A stretch of DNA of 10,254 nt from Clostridia bacterium (GTDB lineage Bacteria > Bacillota > Clostridia > Monoglobales > Monoglobaceae): NCBI GenBank assembly GCA_900769795.1, contig CAAGHZ010000078.1, positions 1-10,254 of the forward strand. The letters are read 5' to 3'. Of this stretch, positions 6,901 through 10,254 are shown in pieces. A model generated the notes under the pieces. It did not search any database. It worked only from the letters and a program-made list of their open reading frames with translations, and was not told where the DNA came from. The position numbers were made by a program, and so were the translations under genes. Every line of letters starts with the position of its first letter. Positions within the stretch are counted from its first letter, which is position 1.

Positions 6901-9900
6901 TTGTTATTCATAGCATAAAATACTTCGTTAGCAGGTTGACCATTACCTGTATATTTTGTATTTGCCGCTACGCTCTCATCAGTCCAGTCGTTAAAATCAA
7001 TGGTAGGCATAACAACATCGCCCGGCTCAAGTTCAGGCCCGTCTGCAAGGTATGTACCATTCTTTACCCACTGATTATTAGTTGCGTCGTATGTTACCTC
7101 TGCATCAAGGTTGTCTTGAATCGCACTAAGCGGAACATATACTTCTCTCTCATCTGCATCATATACAAACGAGTCTTTACCGTACTCAGTCTTTGCTCCT
7201 CTGGTGTAGGTCATATCACCATCTCCGTGGAATACAACCTTATCCGAGAGATAGGTTCTTGCCAGATTATCATCAATAAACTGTGATGTATGAGTTATAT
7301 CAAAATCATATACACCGTTCTCTGCTTTAAGTGATGGCTTCTTCGCAAGACCTGTAACCTCCATCTCGCGTATCTGCAATTCTCCTATACCCTGATTTAA
7401 AACACTTATAACCTTTGTAAGTGGCTGATAACTGTTCTGTAGTCCCATATCTCTGCAGAGCAGTTCTCCGTCAACAACAACGTCGTAGCATCCATCTTTG
7501 ACATTTACTATTACCTTAATATGGTGCCACATATCATTTCCGCTTCCATCTTTTATGCTCAGTTGTTTCTCTCCGTCACCGGCAGAAATCTTACCATTAC
7601 TTATAGAAACTATGGTCTCTATAATGTTTTCTTCCTCCCTATCATTTACAAGAGTTATAAACTGTCCGCCAAGGTCGAGAGATGTAAAGTGAAGCATACC
7701 CTCTATCAGGAAATAATCAAACGCTCTGTCATAAGGTATAAGGTCGGTATTTACACCATATGTAGGTATATTTAACCTAACATAACTTGCTGTACCACCC
7801 ACATCGGTTGCTCTGTTCATTATCAATCTGTCACCCTTATACTGATTTTTCTTATCAGAAGGCTCTATAACATAACTGTTTCCGGAAGTTGCACCAACCT
7901 TTGCGAACTCATAGTCTTTACTTCCAAGCATTATTCTCTCGCTATGGAAATATGTAAAGTCGTTTGGCTGATGGTCAATGCCGAGTACTCCGGTGGTTTC
8001 TTCCTCCACCTTTGTTTCTGTTGCGTCGCAATATTTTAATACATAAAGATTGTCAAATGTTGATGTTGACCCAATAGTAAATCTTGAGGTTGTAGTATTG
8101 TGATAATCCGCAGCAAGCTTGTTTTTACCATCGGATGACACTACTCCGTTTCCTGAATACCCGCCACACTTGGTCAGGGTCTGGAGATCGGGACCTATGT
8201 ATACAGAAACCGTATCATCCGCTTTGCCACTTCCTGAGTTATTGTCAACACCATCTCCCGCGGTGTATACAACTCTTACATCAACCCATTGATTTTCAGG
8301 TAACGCCAGATATGCCATAGCCTGCGATGTGCTTCCGTCATTGTTGGTTCCGTCAAAAACATAAAGTTTACCATTTTCCAATTTAAAAAGATAGTTTAAT
8401 ATTCCAGGTGTATCTTTATCTCCTGATGTACGGTTATATATGTTAAACTTCTTGCCCGAGTGCAGTGACAATCCGTAACTGAGCTGGTCCCCTTCAGAAA
8501 GGGTAATGTTGCCAAGGCCTCCATTGTTTCCGACGCTGTAGTTAAGTGCAATGTTATAGTCCTTTTTCTCCTGCCCGTCTTGTGTATACACGTTATACAC
8601 TGTATCAAAATACTTATCGGTGGAAGAGCCTTCTTTTGTTGCTATGTTAGCATATACATTACCGGTTTTGTTTCCATCATTTTGAATAGAGAATACCGGT
8701 TGTTCTACAGACCACTGAGTTATATCCGCCTTTGCAACTTCATCACCTTTCTCAACATGAATCACTACTGTCTCATAATCATCAAAGGTTACAACAGGGA
8801 TAACATTCTTTGTCTGTCTTGTTCCGGGAGCAAACTTTCCTCCGCATATATAGTGTTTTACGCTAAGATTGTCAATTGTACCTCTTCCAATAGTGAATCT
8901 TGATACTGTGTTGTCAAGAACACTTCCCGTCAGAGGAATCATCTTTCCTACAAATGTATCTCCTGTGCTGAGAGGCTTTACAAGTTTGTTGTTTATATAT
9001 ACTTCAAGGCCGTCACACTCTACTCCATTCTTGGTTGCTCCAAGCCTTGTGTATACCAAATCAATCTCTACCCATCTATTTGGCTGCAGATTATACTTGG
9101 CAGCAACTGCACCGGCCTTCCCATTAGTTGTTTCGTCTGCAACACAGTCATACAAATTAAGAACACCATTTATAATCGAGAAAAGATTTGTCGGACCTGC
9201 ATCGTTTGACACCCTAATATTAACAGGTGATATATCACTGCTGCTGAATGCATCAAAACTAACCACCATCTGCTCTCCCGTTTGAAGAGCTTTGGCCTTG
9301 CCAAGCGTAGCCGCATTATTGTCCTTGCTATACGCGAACTCACCTATGTTATTTACAAGATACTTGTCTCCTGCATCTCTGGTTTTCATTGTAACGGTTC
9401 CGGCTTTGTTCATCGCATAGAAAACTTCTCCCGCCGGCTTTCCGTTGCCTGAATATAAAGCATTTGCCGCAACGCTCTCATCTGCCCAATCATTGAAATC
9501 AACAAGCGGCATAATATCCACAATCGCAGGCGGATACGGATACTTCATACCTGTGTACTTTGTAACAGAAAAATTATCGAAAACAGAACATCCGTCTATT
9601 GTGTACCTGTTTGATTTGTCACAAAGATAATCCTTTGGCAAAGTTACTACGCCATTAAGGCTGACACAATCTGTGCCCTTGCTGACAAACATAATCGGAT
9701 TGCCATTTACATAAGCAAAAACCTTGTCATCAACGCCATTGTTATCAACACCGTCGCCACCTGTGTATACAACCTTTAAGTCAATCCATTGATCGCTCGG
9801 CAAGGTTGCTGATGCAATGACATTATTTTCTTTATATGATCCCGGGTCATTTGCAAGTATTGAGATTTTTCCATCTCTTATAATAAAAAGAGTGTCGAGT

Positions 9901-10254
9901 CCTTTGTTTGTATATCGGTTATATATGTAAAACTTCTTTCCTGTATGAACCTGCAAATCATACACAAGCTGCTGTCCCTGTGTCAGGGCTGTGTTTGCCA
10001 TACCCGCATTTGTGCTGTTGTTTTGATAATTAAGTACAGCCTTGTTTAACGTCTGAGGGTTATCCCCTGTTGTCTTTATATAAGCTGTGTCAAAATATTT
10101 GTCCGTGCCGCTCTTTGCAGATATGTTGGCATATGCTGTACCTGCTGATTCCGCATTATTCTGAATCTGAAACTGAGGTTCAGTGGCAGACCACGCACTT
10201 ATGTTTGCGTTCGTACCTGCAGCAAGTTCAATTCCTACGGTTTCATAAGAATCA
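3675..10254 (-). CDS. Giant multimodular heparinase II/III-family protein with lectin-like module array (N-terminus beyond window edge)
   Basis: The frame is open from the right edge to a TAG at 3675-3677, giving at least 2192 residues. The internal ATG at 9999-10001 is not the start: the 84 codons before it continue the A module, matching A2. Counting from the edge, the modules are: A1 1-233 (partial), B1 245-468, A2 482-742, laminin-G-like C 753-971, Cu_amine_oxidN1-like half one 1027-1063, B2 1078-1309, half two 1320-1358, heparinase II/III-like region about 1419-2085, C-terminal beta module about 2093-2192. Candidate catalytic residues match the paralogue in identity and spacing: Asn1612, Tyr1666, His1824/1826, His1866. 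No LPXTG, SLH or transmembrane anchor is visible at the C-terminus. It is probably an exported polysaccharide lyase or relative, held on its target by several lectin-like modules; substrate unknown. If A1 is the first module, as in the paralogue, only some 60-70 residues including a signal peptide are missing. Confidence 0.87.
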   Translation of the reverse strand, partial: DSYETVGIELAAGTNANISAWSATEPQFQIQNNAESAGTAYANISAKSGTDKYFDTAYIKTTGDNPQTLNKAVLNYQNNSTNAGMANTALTQGQQLVYDLQVHTGKKFYIYNRYTNKGLDTLFIIRDGKISILANDPGSYKENNVIASATLPSDQWIDLKVVYTGGDGVDNNGVDDKVFAYVNGNPIMFVSKGTDCVSLNGVVTLPKDYLCDKSNRYTIDGCSVFDNFSVTKYTGMKYPYPPAIVDIMPLVDFNDWADESVAANALYSGNGKPAGEVFYAMNKAGTVTMKTRDAGDKYLVNNIGEFAYSKDNNAATLGKAKALQTGEQMVVSFDAFSSSDISPVNIRVSNDAGPTNLFSIINGVLNLYDCVADETTNGKAGAVAAKYNLQPNRWVEIDLVYTRLGATKNGVECDGLEVYINNKLVKPLSTGDTFVGKMIPLTGSVLDNTVSRFTIGRGTIDNLSVKHYICGGKFAPGTRQTKNVIPVVTFDDYETVVIHVEKGDEVAKADITQWSVEQPVFSIQNDGNKTGNVYANIATKEGSSTDKYFDTVYNVYTQDGQEKKDYNIALNYSVGNNGGLGNITLSEGDQLSYGLSLHSGKKFNIYNRTSGDKDTPGILNYLFKLENGKLYVFDGTNNDGSTSQAMAYLALPENQWVDVRVVYTAGDGVDNNSGSGKADDTVSVYIGPDLQTLTKCGGYSGNGVVSSDGKNKLAADYHNTTTSRFTIGSTSTFDNLYVLKYCDATETKVEEETTGVLGIDHQPNDFTYFHSERIMLGSKDYEFAKVGATSGNSYVIEPSDKKNQYKGDRLIMNRATDVGGTASYVRLNIPTYGVNTDLIPYDRAFDYFLIEGMLHFTSLDLGGQFITLVNDREEENIIETIVSISNGKISAGDGEKQLSIKDGSGNDMWHHIKVIVNVKDGCYDVVVDGELLCRDMGLQNSYQPLTKVISVLNQGIGELQIREMEVTGLAKKPSLKAENGVYDFDITHTSQFIDDNLARTYLSDKVVFHGDGDMTYTRGAKTEYGKDSFVYDADEREVYVPLSAIQDNLDAEVTYDATNNQWVKNGTYLADGPELEPGDVVMPTIDFNDWTDESVAANTKYTGNGQPANEVFYAMNNKGTVGVRTRGAGDKYLASKIGEFAYNSSNNPNLSKISARNKGEQMVISFDIHPDFSNTMSSNVRMNNDGGPTPLFSTGSGKLNIYDCMDDYKPSGATEWVRKGTVIGTYALPQSRWSEIDLVYTRLGTEKDGVPCDSIEVYVNNKLVKLTGANGTNISGMVVPLKGSVLDGGAQRFTFGHGVIDNLGIKLYKNGEKFSTEEVKPYKYNREYLAPVRAIAQALGYEAEYYSYGKMVMIAQRGAELPESNDNDAKHWFDEQYYSYGWCVHGQTKLSDTQEISNFIFYDRPTAEQIKTAYNSKEQTHPRIVFTPDIVSDLKAKIAEDVASNAYAGVYKTAIEKIENKARATLVDGWVATFDFDENDEYRTLSHANQFSSRAIDLGVAYLLTTDEDLRADCAEYVIRNLKIISTFPDFNYGHVIDAGVWLYGTSLAFDWFYYEMNETERAEVAEGLLDIGLRPMNRTFYAMLPSALGKDSVVGPSNMGNANNYVKWKSNFIPYTQHGLVNASLVLAEYDEEVCFDTIEKCVRNWEYSNLGLYPAGGWLEGKGYLSVVHNNTAVACASLMNVLGDQYKILDAQGFEDSIEMVIQLTSSTGSFSYADEGGYGGAMSAIPSSTSFYANYYGRDDFELMRQWRYRRGDSGAWNWLDMVYYKHYSDQNLTYLDQAYSSMDSINYTEGTEIVTIHEDWANGNATFFALSGGPTRHYHFHNDGGDFNICMNGERWTHEMGTGNYNIGTNYSKYAGRAEGHNTIVLNPDEDTASNYEEGSTYGGYTWTAQKEQSMATVMDYGETDGGAFTTLDMTELYEHTGAQRVHRGAWLDEGYDVITIRDEIEFAEDDNFDGWWFMHTKASYEIIDDNTILLTSYGKKNYEDNIAAGRGATESLDGDNDVDEDDHKIWWEQTAKKMYVQVRVDGADDYEVKMMPAQPLPSSPKVGSDPTNTAGINKVAVYYQGSGEIDVTVRISPTLGDVIDTTPISQWTISDLYREGDDIRINLNGKYDENSQLFVAEYKNGEFAAAGLGDITYDSARGQYKSVVTPVNSDADECVLYLWNKNSYEPIRKLVRIRMSDLVIIE
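6179..7175 (-). other. Copper-amine-oxidase-like domain split by an inserted B module
   Basis: Half one (about 7065-7175) carries REVYVPLSAIQDNLDAEVTYD. Half two (about 6179-6295) carries NREYLAPVRAIAQALGYEAE and closes with KMVMIAQRGAE. Between them, at about 6325-7020, lies a complete B module with short linkers. In the downstream paralogue the same two halves are contiguous. The separation is in frame, so the protein is intact and the two halves may still pair. Confidence 0.75.
6325..7020 (-). repeat. Lectin-like module B2, nested in the split domain
   Basis: About 230 residues from VVMPTIDFNDWTDESVAAN to IDNLGIKLY, followed by a linker KNGEKF that resembles the CGGKF linker after B1. It aligns with B1 over its full length, which indicates that the duplicated unit included part of the trailing linker. 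The DNA of the two copies is visibly diverged, so the duplication is not very recent. Confidence 0.77.
7340..7995 (-). other. Laminin-G-like C module of the upstream protein
   Basis: About 219 residues from GVLGIDHQPNDFTYFHSER to EMEVTGLAKKP. It contains a WHHIKVIVNV strand and a CYDVVVDGELL hairpin, as in concanavalin-A-like domains. It is closely similar to the C module of the downstream paralogue and sits in the same place between the A module and the Cu_amine_oxidN1-like domain. Confidence 0.7.
8026..8808 (-). repeat. Lectin-like module A2
   Basis: About 260 residues from IPVVTFDDYETVVI to FDNLYVLKY. It is the fullest A copy in the upstream protein and aligns end to end with A3, including VYANIATKEGSSTDKYF, ALNYSVGNN, YGLSLHSGKKFNIYNR and VYTAGDGVDNN. 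Like A3, and unlike A1, it directly precedes the C module, so A2 is the positional counterpart of A3. Confidence 0.75.
8850..9520 (-). repeat. Lectin-like module B1
   Basis: About 224 residues from IMPLVDFNDWADESVAAN to IDNLSVKHY. It is strongly similar throughout to B2 of the same protein: shared blocks are VFYAMN, GDKYL, IGEFAY, GEQMV, NLYDC/NIYDC, EIDLVYTRLG, VYINNKLVK/VYVNNKLVK, PLTGSVLD/PLKGSVLD and RFTIG/RFTFG. B modules also share the outline of A modules (DFNDW/DFDDY near the start, LP.NRW, VYT, a closing DN-L), so A and B probably descend from one jelly-roll ancestor. No B module is present in the visible part of the paralogue. Confidence 0.75.
9555..10254 (-). repeat. Lectin-like module A1 (partial at window edge)
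   Basis: The visible part begins at SYETVGIEL, matching DYETVVIHV in A2 and DYSTLAIPV in A3, and runs to FDNFSVTKY. Shared blocks with the other A modules include YANISAKSG, DKYFDT, GKKFYIYNR, LPSDQW and VYTGGDGVDNN. The start of the module is cut by the window edge. Confidence 0.75.

Noticed and set aside
9999..10001. ATG as start of the upstream lyase
   Set aside because: The frame stays open to the window edge, and the 84 codons before this ATG continue the A1 module with clear matches to A2; no Shine-Dalgarno sequence precedes the ATG.
1..10254. CRISPR arrays, insertion sequences, tRNA or rRNA genes
   Set aside because: The sequence is almost wholly coding for the two lyases. The repeats present are diverged protein modules rather than short direct repeats with spacers, and no transposase, terminal inverted repeat or cloverleaf is visible.

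Overview
The window looks like bacterial chromosome from an anaerobic, probably gut- or rumen-type member of the Bacillota (Clostridia). The evidence is AT-leaning sequence, a strong GAGGAG ribosome binding site, a consensus sigma-A promoter, and large secreted proteins that combine lectin-like modules, a copper-amine-oxidase-like N-terminal (Cu_amine_oxidN1-type) domain and a heparinase II/III-type catalytic region. The taxonomic placement is inference; there is no rRNA or housekeeping marker here.

Layout: almost every base belongs to two very large genes on the minus strand, transcribed right to left. The first in transcription order (3675 to the right edge, N-terminus outside the window) encodes at least 2192 residues. 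Its modules in order are lectin-like A1 (partial), lectin-like B1, lectin-like A2, laminin-G-like C, a Cu_amine_oxidN1-like domain split by a second B module (B2), heparinase II/III-like region, and a small C-terminal beta module. The second (3550 to the left edge, C-terminus outside the window) encodes at least 1183 residues: signal peptide, one A module, one C module, an uninterrupted Cu_amine_oxidN1-like domain, and the heparinase II/III-like region up to its conserved Gly-His-Asn motif. The two proteins are clearly tandem paralogues, and the upstream one has been enlarged by module duplication.

The 124-base gap between them is compact. It holds a perfect 13-bp-stem terminator just after the upstream stop codon, a TTGACA-17-TATAAT promoter, and a GAGGAG ribosome binding site 8 bases before the second ATG. 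The genes are therefore probably separate transcription units.

Likely joint role (inference): two exported polysaccharide lyases, or related heparinase-fold enzymes, acting on uronic-acid-containing glycans. The lectin-like modules would hold them on the substrate or at the cell surface. The substrate cannot be read from the sequence. All plus-strand open frames are antisense shadows of these two genes. The most notable point is a whole B module nested between the two halves of the Cu_amine_oxidN1-like domain in the larger protein only.
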